Shown here: positions 44,958-55,234 of the stretch, in pieces | How positions within the stretch are numbered: the first letter of the stretch is position 1 | Layout of the letters: every line of letters begins with the position of its first letter | Assembly (NCBI GenBank): GCA_022447525.1 | Contig: JAKVBA010000009.1 | Span: 29,592-93,591, forward strand | Length of the DNA: 64,000 nucleotides | Origin: Gammaproteobacteria bacterium | Lineage (GTDB): Bacteria > Pseudomonadota > Gammaproteobacteria > Arenicellales > Arenicellaceae | Reading direction: 5' to 3' | Program-made: the position numbers and the translations under genes | The notes under the pieces: model-generated | The model's input: only the letters and a program-made list of their open reading frames with translations | The model's database searches: none | Told to the model about the DNA's origin: nothing

Positions 44958-45629
44958 ATGAGAATCGCAGTAGTTGATTTGGGAGTGGGAAACCTACGGT
45001 CCGTCAAGCAGGCCGTAAGCACAGTTGCGCCCAATGCAGACGTGGTTTTGACCAGTGATGCAAATACATTACTTGAGTCCGACAAAATTGTACTTCCTGG
45101 ACAGGGTGCCGTGGGTACATGGTTTAGTGAACTGCAAAGCAGGGGTCTAGAGGATGCAATTAAGACCTGCCTGGATCAAAAGCCGCTATTGGGTATCTGC
45201 GTGGGTATGCAGGCTCTGTTTGATTATTGTGAGGAAGACGGTGGTCGCCAAGGGTTGGGGCTTTTTAAAGGCTCGGTGAGGCATTTTAGTAATTTTCACC
45301 AAGTCGTGGAGGCTAGCGAAAACCCACCGTTACCGAGATTGAAGATCCCGCAGATGGGCTGGAATCAGGTATTTCAGCTGCGTGATCATCCTTTGTGGAA
45401 TGGGATCGAAGATGATGCCTATTTTTACTTTGTCCACAGTTTTTGTGCCAATACCGCGCCAGACTCAGATTTGGGTGTGGTTTATGGCGGCGCTGACTAT
45501 GGGCATAAGTTTATTGCTGCAGTGGGTAGAGACAATGTCTTCGCTGTGCAATTTCATCCTGAGAAAAGTCATGACAATGGCTTGAGACTATTAAAAAATT
45601 TCACTGAGTGGAATGGTCAGGCTGCTTAA
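44958..45629 (+). CDS. hisH: Imidazole glycerol phosphate synthase, glutaminase subunit HisH
   Basis: A 223-residue class I glutamine amidotransferase. It has VVDLGVGNLRSVKQAV, the oxyanion strand VLPGQGAVGTW, the nucleophile elbow LLGICVGMQALFDY and the His-Glu pair in FAVQFHPEKSHDNGL. It supplies ammonia to HisF. Slightly longer than E. coli HisH, with an insert in the middle (HFSNFHQVVEASENPPLP). hisA follows after 18 bp. Confidence 0.96.
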   Translation: MRIAVVDLGVGNLRSVKQAVSTVAPNADVVLTSDANTLLESDKIVLPGQGAVGTWFSELQSRGLEDAIKTCLDQKPLLGICVGMQALFDYCEEDGGRQGLGLFKGSVRHFSNFHQVVEASENPPLPRLKIPQMGWNQVFQLRDHPLWNGIEDDAYFYFVHSFCANTAPDSDLGVVYGGADYGHKFIAAVGRDNVFAVQFHPEKSHDNGLRLLKNFTEWNGQAA

Positions 45630-45647
45630 AGCGGCAAAGTATTAAAC

Positions 45648-46388
45648 ATGTTACTGATACCCGCAATAGATATAAAAGAAGGCAAATGTGTGCGTTTGCG
45701 CCAAGGCTTAATGGAAGACTCAACCGTATTCAGCGATAGTCCGTTGGCGATGGCGGATAAGTGGGTAGAGTTAGGTGCCAAGAGATTGCACTTAGTTGAC
45801 CTTGATGGAGCGTTTGCAGGTAAGCCAGCAAATGCAGACGTAATTAACGCAATTGCTAGCAAATACCCCGATGTGCCGATACAGATAGGCGGCGGAATTC
45901 GTGATAAAGAGACGATTCAAGCTTATCTCGATGCTGGCGTGCAATACGTAATCATCGGTACTAGAGCAGCGGTTGAGCCTGAGTTTATCGCTGAAATAGC
46001 ACCGCGCTTTGGTAAACATTTAATCATCGGTTTAGATGCAAAAGACGGTATCGTCGCAATTGATGGCTGGGCGAAGTTAACTGACCATGATGTGATCGAT
46101 CTAGCCAAACGGTTCGAAAACGACGGTGTACAGGCCATTATTTATACCGATATTGCGCGTGACGGAATGATGCAAGGTGTCAACCTTGAAGCCACTCAAT
46201 GTTTAGCTGAGTCCGTGTCTATCCCGATCATTGCTTCGGGTGGAGTCACCAACATGCAAGATTTGATTGAATTACAGAAGATCGAAGAATCTGGCATTTC
46301 AGGTGTGATTACAGGGCGTGCAATCTACGAAGGCACTCTTGATTTCAAAGAAGGCCAAGATTACCTGGATTCAAGAATCACTGGCTAG
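45648..46388 (+). CDS. hisA: ProFAR isomerase HisA
   Basis: A 246-residue (beta-alpha)8 enzyme. The first catalytic Asp is in [19 protein letters not shown] and the second in [14 protein letters not shown]; phosphate-binding glycines are in [13 protein letters not shown] and [13 protein letters not shown]. It isomerises ProFAR to PRFAR. hisF starts 10 bp after the stop. Confidence 0.97.
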   Translation: MLLIPAIDIKEGKCVRLRQGLMEDSTVFSDSPLAMADKWVELGAKRLHLVDLDGAFAGKPANADVINAIASKYPDVPIQIGGGIRDKETIQAYLDAGVQYVIIGTRAAVEPEFIAEIAPRFGKHLIIGLDAKDGIVAIDGWAKLTDHDVIDLAKRFENDGVQAIIYTDIARDGMMQGVNLEATQCLAESVSIPIIASGGVTNMQDLIELQKIEESGISGVITGRAIYEGTLDFKEGQDYLDSRITG

Positions 46389-46398
46389 ATTTTGTATT

Positions 46399-47181
46399 AT
46401 GCCCTTAGCGAAGCGAATTATTCCTTGTTTAGACGTCGACAACGGACGAGTCGTCAAAGGCGTCAACTTTGTTGGTATCAGAGATGCTGGCGACCCAGTT
46501 GAGGTTGCCAAAAGGTACAATGAACAAGGTGCCGATGAGATTACCTTCCTAGATATTACCGCTACGTCCGACGACCGAGGTACGATTTTGGAAGTGGTGG
46601 AACAAGTCGCCAGTGAAGTGTTCATCCCACTGACTGTTGGTGGGGGTGTGCGCGAATTGGCCGACGTCAGGGGGTTGTTAAATGCCGGCGCCGATAAAAT
46701 TTCTGTCAATAGCACGGCGGTTTTCAAACCAGAATTTATTAAAGAAGCATCAGGGCACTTTGGTTCGCAGTGTATTGTAGTGGCGATAGATGCCAAGCAA
46801 ACTCACTTCTTTGAGAAAGGAGACTGCTATGATAGGTGGGAGATTTTCACTCATGGCGGTAGAAAACAAACTGGAATCGATGCTGTAGAGTGGGCCGTCA
46901 AAATGGCAGAATATGGCGCCGGCGAAATACTTTTGACAAGTATGGATGGCGACGGAACAAAGGCGGGGTATGATTTAAAGCTTACCAAGGCTGTCACTGA
47001 CGCGGTAAATATCCCGGTGATAGCATCTGGTGGTGTCGGAAATCTAAATCATCTCGTTGATGGTGTTAAAGCGGGCGGTGCTGATGCCGTTTTAGCGGCA
47101 AGTATTTTTCATTTTGGTGAGTACACAGTGCAACAGGCTAAAGAAGCTATGCGAGATGCTGGTATTGAAGTAAGGCTTTAG
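46399..47181 (+). CDS. hisF: Imidazole glycerol phosphate synthase, cyclase subunit HisF
   Basis: A 260-residue (beta-alpha)8 enzyme, starting at the ATG at 46399 ([21 protein letters not shown]). A longer frame overlaps hisA and has no family counterpart. Catalytic Asp residues are in PCLDVDNG and in [15 protein letters not shown]; phosphate sites are VGGGVREL and IASGGVGNL. With HisH it makes IGP and AICAR. After it there is a 157-bp gap before hisE where hisI would normally be. Confidence 0.97.
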   Translation: MPLAKRIIPCLDVDNGRVVKGVNFVGIRDAGDPVEVAKRYNEQGADEITFLDITATSDDRGTILEVVEQVASEVFIPLTVGGGVRELADVRGLLNAGADKISVNSTAVFKPEFIKEASGHFGSQCIVVAIDAKQTHFFEKGDCYDRWEIFTHGGRKQTGIDAVEWAVKMAEYGAGEILLTSMDGDGTKAGYDLKLTKAVTDAVNIPVIASGGVGNLNHLVDGVKAGGADAVLAASIFHFGEYTVQQAKEAMRDAGIEVRL

Positions 47182-47338
47182 CATTGCCGGGGTATCAAAA
47201 TTAGCTGCCAAAGTAGTGAGATGTTATTTTATTTGAGGTTTGTTGGCCGCGTTGTGGGCACTAGACTATGTAGCTAGCATCGATTTTCAATGGTCTAATG
47301 GTTGATGATCTATCTAACTAGCTAAGCTGAATATTGAA

Positions 47339-47662
47339 ATGAGTAAAGACGTTTTAGAACAAGTTTATCAAGTACTGCAATCTCGTGTTAATGCGGATCC
47401 GAGTTCATCTTACACGGCTTCGCTGTATCACAAAGGTTTGGATGCAATACTAAAAAAGGTGGGTGAAGAGTCGACTGAGACAGTTATGGCCGCCAAAGAT
47501 GGTGATGCAGATAAAATTATTTATGAAATCGCAGACTTGTGGTTTCACACTATGGTGCTTCTGGTGCAACAGGGCTTAAATCCACAACAGGTTTTGGATG
47601 AGCTGAGTAGGCGCATGGGCACCAGTGGGCTTGCTGAAAAGGCGGCTCGTAAGACTAATTAG
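47339..47662 (+). CDS. hisE: Phosphoribosyl-ATP pyrophosphatase HisE
   Basis: A 107-residue all-helical MazG-like pyrophosphatase. The metal-binding Glu cluster is [18 protein letters not shown] with [15 protein letters not shown] after it. It removes pyrophosphate from phosphoribosyl-ATP. It stands free of a HisI domain. It is directly followed by tatA (17 bp), an order common in gammaproteobacteria. Confidence 0.95.
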   Translation: MSKDVLEQVYQVLQSRVNADPSSSYTASLYHKGLDAILKKVGEESTETVMAAKDGDADKIIYEIADLWFHTMVLLVQQGLNPQQVLDELSRRMGTSGLAEKAARKTN

Positions 47663-47679
47663 TAAATGAGGGCATAATT

Positions 47680-47889
47680 ATGGGCTTAGGTGGAATATCA
47701 ATTTGGCAACTTTTGATCGTTCTGGTTATCGTTGCGCTTATCTTTGGAACCAAGAAGTTGCGTGGTATTGGTGGTGATCTTGGTGGCGCTGTAAAGGGCT
47801 TTAAAAATGCGTTAAATGACGATAGTAAAGATGGCGAATCGGCTCCAGAAGCTGAGAGTCAAGACGCGCAGAAAGAAGATACTAAGTAA
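47680..47889 (+). CDS. tatA: Sec-independent translocase protein TatA
   Basis: A 69-residue protein: one N-terminal membrane helix (about 5-21, [19 protein letters not shown]), the [19 protein letters not shown] hinge and amphipathic helix of TatA, and an acidic tail. It forms the protein-conducting part of the Tat system for folded proteins. tatB follows after 10 bp. Confidence 0.96.
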   Translation: MGLGGISIWQLLIVLVIVALIFGTKKLRGIGGDLGGAVKGFKNALNDDSKDGESAPEAESQDAQKEDTK

Positions 47890-47899
47890 TCGATAGAAT

Positions 47900-48238
47900 A
47901 TGTTCGATATCGGTTTTTTCGAACTGGTGGTGATTGGCGTAGTGTTGCTGTTGGTCATGGGGCCAGAGCGCTTGCCTGAAGTGGCAAAGCAGATAGCTTT
48001 CTTTATTCGTAAAGCTCGGCAAGGGGTCTACCGTCTGAGATCTGAGATGCAAAGTGAAATAGACAATACTCCTTTTGCCGACATTGAGGCTGCTAAAAGG
48101 GAAATGGATGATTTCAAAAACGATATCAAACAGTTTGGTCGTGACTTAGCAGACTCTGCACAAAAAGAGTTAGATAATGATGCTGTGGATAAAACTAATG
48201 AAAGCTCCGAAGCTGATTCTTCATCGCCGAAAGGCTGA
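47900..48238 (+). CDS. tatB: Sec-independent translocase protein TatB
   Basis: A 112-residue protein with the TatB start FDIGFFELVVIGVVLLLVMGPERLPEVAKQIA (the E-L-x-x-x-x-x-x-L-x-x-x-GPERLP signature), a long amphipathic helix and a charged, Ser-rich tail. With TatC it binds twin-arginine signal peptides. tatC follows 51 bp on. Confidence 0.96.
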   Translation: MFDIGFFELVVIGVVLLLVMGPERLPEVAKQIAFFIRKARQGVYRLRSEMQSEIDNTPFADIEAAKREMDDFKNDIKQFGRDLADSAQKELDNDAVDKTNESSEADSSSPKG

Positions 48239-48289
48239 GTTTAGTTGATCACGCTTTCTCGCCAACTTTAGAGAAAAATTTTTGAGTCA

Positions 48290-49030
48290 GTGAATAATTC
48301 GGTGGAAAAAACAGAGCCCTTTGTCTCGCATTTAGTTGAGCTGCGTAATCGACTTTTATGGGCAGTAGGTTCGGTATTGCTGGTGTTTTTGTGCCTAGTT
48401 CCCTTTGCAAGTGATATATACGCTTGGTTTGCCGAGCCGCTAACACGTGCAATACCCAACGGTGGCAGTATGATTGCGGTTGATCCGCATGGGACGTTCT
48501 TTATTCCATTTAAGTTGGCTTTTGCTACGGCATTCGCTATTGCTGTTCCATTCGTGTTGTATCAAGTGTGGGCTTTCGTGGCACCTGGTCTATATCAAAA
48601 TGAGAAAAGTATCGTTTTACCACTGGTTGTTTCCAGCACAGCACTGTTTTACTTAGGTATTGCCTTCGCCTACTTCGTGGTGTTTCCACTGATGTTTCAG
48701 TTTTTTGCTGCGATGACGCCAGAGGGTGTTGCGTTCACCCCAGATATTGCCTCGTATATGAGTTTTGCATTGAGTATTTTCTTTGCTTTTGGTGTGGCGT
48801 TTGAGGTGCCAGTGGCATTGGTGTTGTTGACAAGGATGGGCGTGGTTTCAGCCGAAAAAATTGCCGGAAATCGGGGTTATTTTATTCTTGGCGCATTTGT
48901 TGTGGCTATGCTAATGACACCGCCCGATCCATTTTCTCAAGTCATGCTTGCATTACCGGTTTGTTTGTTATTCGAGCTCGGTTTATTTTTTGCACGCAAG
49001 GTTGAAAAGAATCGTAACGAACCTCAATAG
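48290..49030 (+). CDS. tatC: Sec-independent translocase protein TatC
   Basis: A 246-residue protein with six membrane helices. It has the N-terminal FVSHLVELRNRLLWAVGSVLL signature, AVDPHGTFFIPFKLAFATAFAIAVPFVLYQVWAFVAPGLYQNEK, FGVAFEVPVALVLL and MTPPDPFSQVMLALPVCLLFELGL, all diagnostic. The start codon is GTG at 48290; another GTG at 48302 is possible. It is the core receptor of the Tat system and closes the tatABC set. Confidence 0.96.
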   Translation: MNNSVEKTEPFVSHLVELRNRLLWAVGSVLLVFLCLVPFASDIYAWFAEPLTRAIPNGGSMIAVDPHGTFFIPFKLAFATAFAIAVPFVLYQVWAFVAPGLYQNEKSIVLPLVVSSTALFYLGIAFAYFVVFPLMFQFFAAMTPEGVAFTPDIASYMSFALSIFFAFGVAFEVPVALVLLTRMGVVSAEKIAGNRGYFILGAFVVAMLMTPPDPFSQVMLALPVCLLFELGLFFARKVEKNRNEPQ

Positions 49031-49157
49031 CGCCCAGAATTGTTTCGTTGAACTAAATCTCGGATGTCGACTGGGATTAAGTTTTTTGAAAAGTATTTAA
49101 ATTTTAACCAAGCGACAAATACGCTCGCTTATTGATAACACGTTCAAAGAGTGGTTT

Positions 49158-50045
49158 ATGGCTACCAAAATCATTGATGGAAAAAAAATTGCCGCTGAAA
49201 TTAGATCCGAGGCTAAAGATGAGGCGTCGGAACTTATCTCTAAGGGTGTTCAGCCATGTTTGGTCGTTGTTCTGGTAGGCGAGGACCCAGCATCAAAAGC
49301 CTATGTTGGAAGTAAGGTAAAGGCCTGTACGGAAACCGGTATAAAGTCGATTAAAATTACTCACGCCGCCGATGTGTCAGAGGCAGCGTTGATGCAAGAG
49401 ATTGATCGTTTGAATGCGGATGAGTCAGTACACGGAATATTAGTACAGTTACCGCTACCAAAACATATGGACGAAGACGCAGTCACCGAGCGTATTGATC
49501 CATCTAAAGATGTAGATGGTTTTCATCCAGAGAACGTGGGTAAACTAAGTATCGGTATTGATTGTCTGACCCCTTGTACGCCGACGGGCATCCCTGAAAT
49601 GATCGTCCGTAGTGGCATTGAAATGTCTGGCAAGCATGCTGTTGTAATTGGCCGCAGCAATATTGTTGGTAAGCCGATGATGAGTTTGCTGGTGCAGAAG
49701 GGTAACAAGGCAAATTGCACTGTTACTTGTTGTCACAGTGGTACAAAAGATTTGTCTTATCATACCCAGCAAGCCGATATTTTGATTGCTGCAATAGGCG
49801 TACCTGAGTTCGTAAAAGCTAATATGGTTAAACCTGGTGCGACGGTGATTGATGTCGGTATCAATCGAGTTGAAGATACTTCCAAAGCAAAAGGCTATAA
49901 GCTTGTTGGTGACGTTGACTTTGCTGATGTTGAACCAGTGGCTGGAGCTATTACGCCAGTGCCGGGTGGCGTAGGACCGATGACCGTCGCTATGTTAATG
50001 AAAAACACGGTTAAAGCGGCGCGAATGATAACCGCCCTTTCATAG
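49158..50045 (+). CDS. folD: Bifunctional methylenetetrahydrofolate dehydrogenase / methenyltetrahydrofolate cyclohydrolase FolD
   Basis: A 295-residue enzyme of one-carbon metabolism. Active-site Lys and Tyr are in PASKAYVGSKVKAC; HGILVQLPLPKHMDE, KDVDGFHPENVGKLSIG, the NADP site VVIGRSNIVGKPM and the ending AGAITPVPGGVGPMTVAMLMKNT complete the family pattern. It runs on the same strand as tatC, 127 bp on. Confidence 0.97.
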   Translation: MATKIIDGKKIAAEIRSEAKDEASELISKGVQPCLVVVLVGEDPASKAYVGSKVKACTETGIKSIKITHAADVSEAALMQEIDRLNADESVHGILVQLPLPKHMDEDAVTERIDPSKDVDGFHPENVGKLSIGIDCLTPCTPTGIPEMIVRSGIEMSGKHAVVIGRSNIVGKPMMSLLVQKGNKANCTVTCCHSGTKDLSYHTQQADILIAAIGVPEFVKANMVKPGATVIDVGINRVEDTSKAKGYKLVGDVDFADVEPVAGAITPVPGGVGPMTVAMLMKNTVKAARMITALS

Positions 50046-50151
50046 GTGTTGATATTTAGATTTTGATGGTTGCGGCCTGCCTAAGTTAGCGCGAGCGATT
50101 TTTATCGTGATACTATTTTGACCCATTATTAGCCTTTAGAGTGCTTTTGCT

Positions 50152-51426
50152 ATGTCTGATTCTCCTTTTTCTCTTGCCCAAAAATTCATTCCCGGAGGAG
50201 TGAACTCGCCTGTTCGTGCATTCAAAAGCGTAGGTGGTGAACCTGTTTTTATAAAAAAAGCAAAAGGCGCATACATCTGGGATAACACCGATAAACAATA
50301 CATAGACTACGTTGGTTCATGGGGGCCGATGATCTTAGGGCATGCTCATCCAGAAGTGATCGAAGCGGTGCAGCAGACAGCAGAACACGGGCTGAGCTTT
50401 GGCGCACCGACCGAGCTTGAAACTACCCTAGCGCAAAAGATTTGCGAGTTGATACCAAGTATCGATAAGGTCCGAATGGTCAGTTCCGGAACCGAAGCCA
50501 CCATGAGTGCCCTGAGATTAGCGCGCGGGTTTACTGGAAGAGATAAGATTATAAAATTTGAAGGCTGTTACCACGGTCATTCAGATAGTCTTCTGGTAAA
50601 AGCGGGATCAGGTGCATTGACGTTCGGTGTGCCTACTTCACCGGGTGTTCCGGCGGCGTTAGCCGAACTAACAATAACACTGCCATTTAATGATCTTAAT
50701 AGCCTCGAAGAGGTGTTTAAACAGGCTGGCGACGAAATAGCGGGTGTGATTATCGAGCCTATTGCAGGCAATATGAACTTCATACCGCCAGTAGAAGGCT
50801 ATCTCGAGGGTTTAAGGGAACTTTGTACCAAATACGGCGCGGTGTTGATCTTCGATGAAGTTATGACTGGTTTCAGAGTGGGTCTGCAAGGGGCGCAAGG
50901 CCGATACAATATAACTCCAGATTTAACCTGTTTTGGAAAGGTGATAGGAGGTGGGATGCCGGTAGGTGCATTTGGCGGACGTGCTGATATTATGAGTCAT
51001 ATCTCTCCAGATGGTCCCGTTTATCAAGCGGGAACCTTATCTGGCAATCCTGTTGCTATGGCTGCTGGTATTAAAACGTTAGAATTGATTTCTGCCCCGA
51101 AGTTCTTTGAGAACTTGACGGTTAAGACCAAGAGCCTACTTATTGGCTTAAAAAATGTGGCGCAAAGTTCAGATATTCCACTATTTACGCAGGGTGCTGG
51201 TGGAATGTTTGGCTTTTTCTTTACCGACGCGAGTAGGGTGTCTAGTTTCGACGATTCCATTGCTTGCGACGGCGAGCGATTCAATAAGTTTTTTCATGGC
51301 ATGCTCGAAAGGGGGATTTATCTTGCTCCGTCATCATTTGAAGCGGGCTTTGTATCCTGTATGCATAGTGAAAATGACATCGCTGATACGATTGATGTAG
51401 CTGCGGAAGTAATGACGACGCTCTAG
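50152..51426 (+). CDS. hemL: Glutamate-1-semialdehyde 2,1-aminomutase HemL
   Basis: A 424-residue class III PLP aminotransferase that makes 5-aminolevulinate in the C5 pathway. Signatures: [74 protein letters not shown] and the PLP lysine in [18 protein letters not shown]. Normal length. It supplies the haem pathway whose hemCD, hemX and hemY genes lie 18 kb away in this window. Confidence 0.97.
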   Translation: MSDSPFSLAQKFIPGGVNSPVRAFKSVGGEPVFIKKAKGAYIWDNTDKQYIDYVGSWGPMILGHAHPEVIEAVQQTAEHGLSFGAPTELETTLAQKICELIPSIDKVRMVSSGTEATMSALRLARGFTGRDKIIKFEGCYHGHSDSLLVKAGSGALTFGVPTSPGVPAALAELTITLPFNDLNSLEEVFKQAGDEIAGVIIEPIAGNMNFIPPVEGYLEGLRELCTKYGAVLIFDEVMTGFRVGLQGAQGRYNITPDLTCFGKVIGGGMPVGAFGGRADIMSHISPDGPVYQAGTLSGNPVAMAAGIKTLELISAPKFFENLTVKTKSLLIGLKNVAQSSDIPLFTQGAGGMFGFFFTDASRVSSFDDSIACDGERFNKFFHGMLERGIYLAPSSFEAGFVSCMHSENDIADTIDVAAEVMTTL

Positions 51427-51444
51427 CAATCATTGGTGAGTATA

Positions 51445-52125
51445 TTACTGGTCGTTAGATGCTGTGTTGTTTTCGAGCTTGCGGTCGATAATCGCGATAT
51501 TGGCAGGATAACGAAATAAGCTTCCAGATTTGGCTTGGTAGCAAGCTATCAAACAAAAAATAAAGTGCAAGCAAAGTAGAAAAAGCAATGCGAATACGCC
51601 GATGACAAGAAGCGCCATAAATAGACAAAGCATCGTGTATAGATAGAAGCTGATTTGCTGGCACACAGCTTCTCTGCCATGTTTGTCATGTAGTTCGGAT
51701 ATTTGCCTTGTTTTAAGCCATAGGGCATAGCATGCGAGAAAGTTTGCCAGCGGGATTCCGGTGAATACCAAAAGCCCGGTTGCATGAAGGCCTACTAGAC
51801 TTAGTGTGCCTTCATCTTCATCCTCAGCATGTTGGCGTTGGCCCCCCCATTGCAAATCGGGTTGCCTGCGTACCATCAATATCATCCCGGTTAATCCGCA
51901 CATTACCCCCCCGATTAGCATCATTACCACCGTCAAAAATTGGATTTGAATTTGGGCGTCAATACCCAAAGCAAACCGCAAAATAGGGAACAGGGCGACC
52001 CCCATTAGCACTAATGCAAGAGATATAAAAACCCAGCTGGGTAATCGATTAACCATAACGCGAAATTTGTTGAAAAGACTGCTGTCTAGGGGCTGTATTA
52101 AACCATAGTCGGTGATAGACTCCAT
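51445..52125 (-). CDS. DUF4870-like membrane protein
   Basis: A 226-residue membrane protein. The N-terminal half has two hydrophobic segments (about 30-49 and 62-83). The C-terminal half matches DUF4870: [51 protein letters not shown], then a last segment and [12 protein letters not shown] (usual pattern: PL-N-x-x-x-x-x-x-W, H-G-x-EA-x-N-x-Q-x-S-x-x-x-Y, and YP near the end). Function unknown. It is divergent from metK, whose leader overlaps its start. Confidence 0.75.
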   Translation of the reverse strand: MESITDYGLIQPLDSSLFNKFRVMVNRLPSWVFISLALVLMGVALFPILRFALGIDAQIQIQFLTVVMMLIGGVMCGLTGMILMVRRQPDLQWGGQRQHAEDEDEGTLSLVGLHATGLLVFTGIPLANFLACYALWLKTRQISELHDKHGREAVCQQISFYLYTMLCLFMALLVIGVFALLFLLCLHFIFCLIACYQAKSGSLFRYPANIAIIDRKLENNTASNDQ

Positions 52126-52171
52126 CGGCTATTTTACTGAAATACCCTTGCTTACACGAAAAGGTATACAC

Positions 52172-53338
52172 ATGCGTGACTTTCTTTTTACCTCGGAGTC
52201 AGTTTCCGAGGGCCACCCGGATAAAGTGGCTGATCAAATATCCGATACTGTCCTCGATTATTTATTCGAACAAGATCCCTATTCACGTGTCGCGTGCGAA
52301 ACACTGGTAAACACTGGCTTGGTTGTACTATCAGGAGAAATTACCTCGAAAAGAGGTCTTGACGGTGTTGTAGAACGTGTCAGAGAGACTATCAATGAGA
52401 TCGGTTATAACGATTCAGAGATGGGTTTTGATGCAAAGTCATGCGCGATTATGATGACCCTTGACAGACAGTCTCCGGACATTGCCCAAGGGGTTAATGA
52501 AGGTGAGGGGATTGACCTTGACCAAGGTGCTGGTGACCAGGGCTTGATGTTTGGTTATGCATGCAACGAAACAGATGTTTTGATGCCAATGCCGATTGAG
52601 TACTCACATCGTTTGGTCAAGAAGCAGTCCGAACTTAGAAAGAGCGGTCAGTTGGGGTGGTTGCGTCCAGATGCAAAGTCGCAGGTAACGGTACGTTACG
52701 AAGATGATAAGCCCAAGGCTATCGATACAGTAGTTCTCTCAACACAACATGATGAGTCAATCTCACAAAATGATTTGGTTGAAGCTGTAATCGAAGAGAT
52801 TATTAAACCAACTTTACCTGCTGACATGATTACCTCTGACACCAAGTATTTGGTCAATCCGACCGGCCGCTTTGTGATTGGCGGGCCAGTTGGAGATTGT
52901 GGTATTACCGGACGTAAAATTATTGTCGATACCTACGGCGGGCGTGCCCACCACGGCGGTGGTGCATTCTCAGGGAAAGATCCTTCGAAAGTGGATCGCT
53001 CTGCTGCCTATGCTGGACGGTACGTCGCCAAGAATGTAGTAGCAGCGGGATTGGCTGATCGTTGTGAAGTTCAGGTAGCCTATGCTATTGGTGTTGCAAA
53101 TCCCGTTAGTTTAATGGTCAATACCTTCGGAACGGCCAAAATCGATGAGTCAAAAATCGAAGCTTTGGTTGCTGAACACTTTGATCTTCGACCTAAAGCA
53201 ATTATTCAAACGCTTGATCTACTGCGTCCGATTTACAAGAAGACGGCCGCATACGGGCATTTCGGCAGAACTGAACCAGAGTATAAATGGGAAAGTACTG
53301 ATAAAGCGGACCTGCTACGAAAGGCGGCAGGCATCTAA
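52172..53338 (+). CDS. metK: S-adenosylmethionine synthetase MetK
   Basis: A 388-residue enzyme. The start is the ATG at 52172 ([25 protein letters not shown]), preceded by AAGG; the upstream extension overlaps the divergent gene. Signatures are [16 protein letters not shown] and [23 protein letters not shown], with the ATP and methionine sites and metal Asp residues present. It makes SAM from methionine and ATP. A terminator follows at 53382-53408. Confidence 0.98.
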   Translation: MRDFLFTSESVSEGHPDKVADQISDTVLDYLFEQDPYSRVACETLVNTGLVVLSGEITSKRGLDGVVERVRETINEIGYNDSEMGFDAKSCAIMMTLDRQSPDIAQGVNEGEGIDLDQGAGDQGLMFGYACNETDVLMPMPIEYSHRLVKKQSELRKSGQLGWLRPDAKSQVTVRYEDDKPKAIDTVVLSTQHDESISQNDLVEAVIEEIIKPTLPADMITSDTKYLVNPTGRFVIGGPVGDCGITGRKIIVDTYGGRAHHGGGAFSGKDPSKVDRSAAYAGRYVAKNVVAAGLADRCEVQVAYAIGVANPVSLMVNTFGTAKIDESKIEALVAEHFDLRPKAIIQTLDLLRPIYKKTAAYGHFGRTEPEYKWESTDKADLLRKAAGI

Positions 53339-53381
53339 AGCTTGAAAAATCCCTTAAGCTGAGTGAGCTTAGAAAATCATC

Positions 53382-53408
53382 AGCGCTCCTTCACAGGGGC
53401 GCTTTTTT
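53382..53408 (+). terminator. Intrinsic terminator after metK
   Basis: AGCGCTCC and GGGGCGCT pair (8 bp, one T-G) around TTCACA, followed by six T. Confidence 0.9.
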
Positions 53409-53413
53409 AATAA

Positions 53414-54505
53414 CTAATTTTTTATATCTTCCAAAGCTTTTTCTGTCTGCTTGGCAAACTTAAGACTTCCGTCTCCGGAGAGAAGCACAGCAATGTAGCG
53501 TGTTCTATCGAAATGAGCGAACACAATGAGCATCATCACTGTTATCGGAACGCTTAAAAACATACCAGCAATTCCCCAGATGCTACCCCAAAGCGTGAGA
53601 CTCATCATTACCACAAATGGACTAACGTTTAGTGAGTTGCCCATTAGCTTTGGTTCTAAGACGTTGCCGACAAACACTTGAATGGAGCCCACGCCAATTA
53701 GAACTACTAAAAATGGAAGTAAAGTGTCGAACTGTATGAGCGCTAACATCGCTGGAAACAGAGTGGCGATGATTGAACCGACGGTTGGGATAAAGTTCAA
53801 CATAAAAATAGTAAAGGCCCAAAAAGCGGCAAAATCAACGCCCACGAGCTTGAGGATAAAGTAACTCACCAATCCGGTAACAATACTGGTAACAGACTTG
53901 ATCCACAAATAGGTTTGGATATCTTCTTGCGCGTGACTAAGAATGCTCATTACCGAGCCTCGTTTCGCTTGATCTGGGAATATCTCGCTTATTTTTTTAC
54001 GAAACGTGCCTTGCTCAGCCAGCATAAAGGCAACGTAGATCAAGACTAGGGTGATATTACTGATCATTGCTACAACGTTATCGGTGAAGCTCGTCAGAAT
54101 TGGTGCAAACTCAACGCCCTTTAGTAACTCGGAAAATTTTGGTAGGTTATCCACTGCCTGGCTTGGTAGCAGTTGGCTTATTTTATTAGAAATATTATTG
54201 AAGTTATCTCGATATTTTGGAATTGATTCTTGGACATTGGCCACATTGTTCTGGATTAGATCAACGGTTAACGAGATGAAGAGTCCTATGCTAAGAATAG
54301 CCAGTAACATGCTTATCCAGTTTGGCTGCTTGATCCATGGGATAATCTTGGCGAAGCTGCGGCTCATGGCATTTATCACGTACCAGATCATTAAAGCGAC
54401 CGCTAACGGAACTAAAAACGCTTTGCCAACGACGAGAACATAGAAAACCCCTATTGTCGCTAAAATCACCAAGGAAATGGATATGGCTCTGGTATCTAAT
54501 TTCAT
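53414..54505 (-). CDS. AI-2E family transporter (PerM/TqsA-like)
   Basis: A 363-residue membrane protein of the AI-2E transporter superfamily. It has two or three N-terminal hydrophobic segments, a soluble region with paired helices (about 85-140), and the conserved second half: TLVLIYVAFMLAEQGTFRKKI, YLWIKSVTSIVTGLVSYFILKLVGVDFAAFWAFTIFMLNFIPTVGSIIATLFPAMLALIQF and VGNVLEPKLMGNSLNVSPFVVMMSLTLWGSIWGIAGMFLSVPITVMMLIVF. Members export AI-2 or work as Na+/H+ antiporters; which applies here is unknown. Confidence 0.9.
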   Translation of the reverse strand: MKLDTRAISISLVILATIGVFYVLVVGKAFLVPLAVALMIWYVINAMSRSFAKIIPWIKQPNWISMLLAILSIGLFISLTVDLIQNNVANVQESIPKYRDNFNNISNKISQLLPSQAVDNLPKFSELLKGVEFAPILTSFTDNVVAMISNITLVLIYVAFMLAEQGTFRKKISEIFPDQAKRGSVMSILSHAQEDIQTYLWIKSVTSIVTGLVSYFILKLVGVDFAAFWAFTIFMLNFIPTVGSIIATLFPAMLALIQFDTLLPFLVVLIGVGSIQVFVGNVLEPKLMGNSLNVSPFVVMMSLTLWGSIWGIAGMFLSVPITVMMLIVFAHFDRTRYIAVLLSGDGSLKFAKQTEKALEDIKN

Positions 54506-54705
54506 ACTTTAAATCAAAGGTTTCCGAATTTATTTGTCTGCCAACACATACTATCTTTTAAGACCTTACCCAACAAGCCAAGCCCAGAGATAAAAAGAGA
54601 GTTTAGGAGTTATTTATTGTGGGGTGATTGAAAGAAACGTTTTTAACCCACACTAATTTTGAGGTATTGTTACGTCATTATTCTCTCCACCAATGCGCGT
54701 TTAAC

Positions 54706-55218
54706 ATGGAATTAGAATCACTCATTAGGACCATACCTGATTTTCCAAAAGCGGGAATTCAGTTTAAGGATATAGAATCTATTACTGAGAACCCTGAGGC
54801 ATTCACATATGTTGTAGATCGTTTTTCAGAGAAAGTGGTCGCTAATGAAATAGATAAACTCCTCGTCTTAGATGCCCGTGGCTTCTTGTTTGGTGCCGCG
54901 ATTGGTTACAAGGAGAAGCTGCCCATTGTTATGGCCAGAAAGAAAGGTAAGTTAGGTGGTGAGACTGTCAGAGAGTCATATTCGCTGGAGTACGGTGAAG
55001 CTACGGTTGAGCTACAAAAGACAGCGATCCAGCCCGGAGACCGTGTGGCCGTGATAGACGATTTGTTGGCCACCGGGGGAACTGCAGCCGCGGCTGTTGC
55101 ATTGATAGATCAAGTGGGCGCCGAAACAGCCTTGGTCGCGTTTGTAATCGAGCTCAAGGCTCTACAGGGGCGTAGCAAGTTGCCAGGAATAGAAGTGTTT
55201 TCTCTAGTAAATTTTTAG
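54706..55218 (+). CDS. apt: Adenine phosphoribosyltransferase Apt
   Basis: A 170-residue purine-salvage enzyme, starting at ATG 54706 (MELESLIRTIPDFPKAGIQFKDI); an upstream extension to 54628 is not part of the family. DARGFLFGAAIGYKEKLPIVMARKKGKLGG is the substrate loop and VAVIDDLLATGGTAAAAVALI the PRPP-binding signature. It converts adenine and PRPP to AMP. The next gene follows 16 bp on. Confidence 0.96.
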   Translation: MELESLIRTIPDFPKAGIQFKDIESITENPEAFTYVVDRFSEKVVANEIDKLLVLDARGFLFGAAIGYKEKLPIVMARKKGKLGGETVRESYSLEYGEATVELQKTAIQPGDRVAVIDDLLATGGTAAAAVALIDQVGAETALVAFVIELKALQGRSKLPGIEVFSLVNF

Positions 55219-55234
55219 CTTTTAACGACAATTA

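Noticed and set aside
52112..52171. SAM riboswitch or longer MetK start
   Set aside because: The leader is short, overlaps the divergent DUF4870 gene and shows no riboswitch fold; the MetK family start is at 52172.
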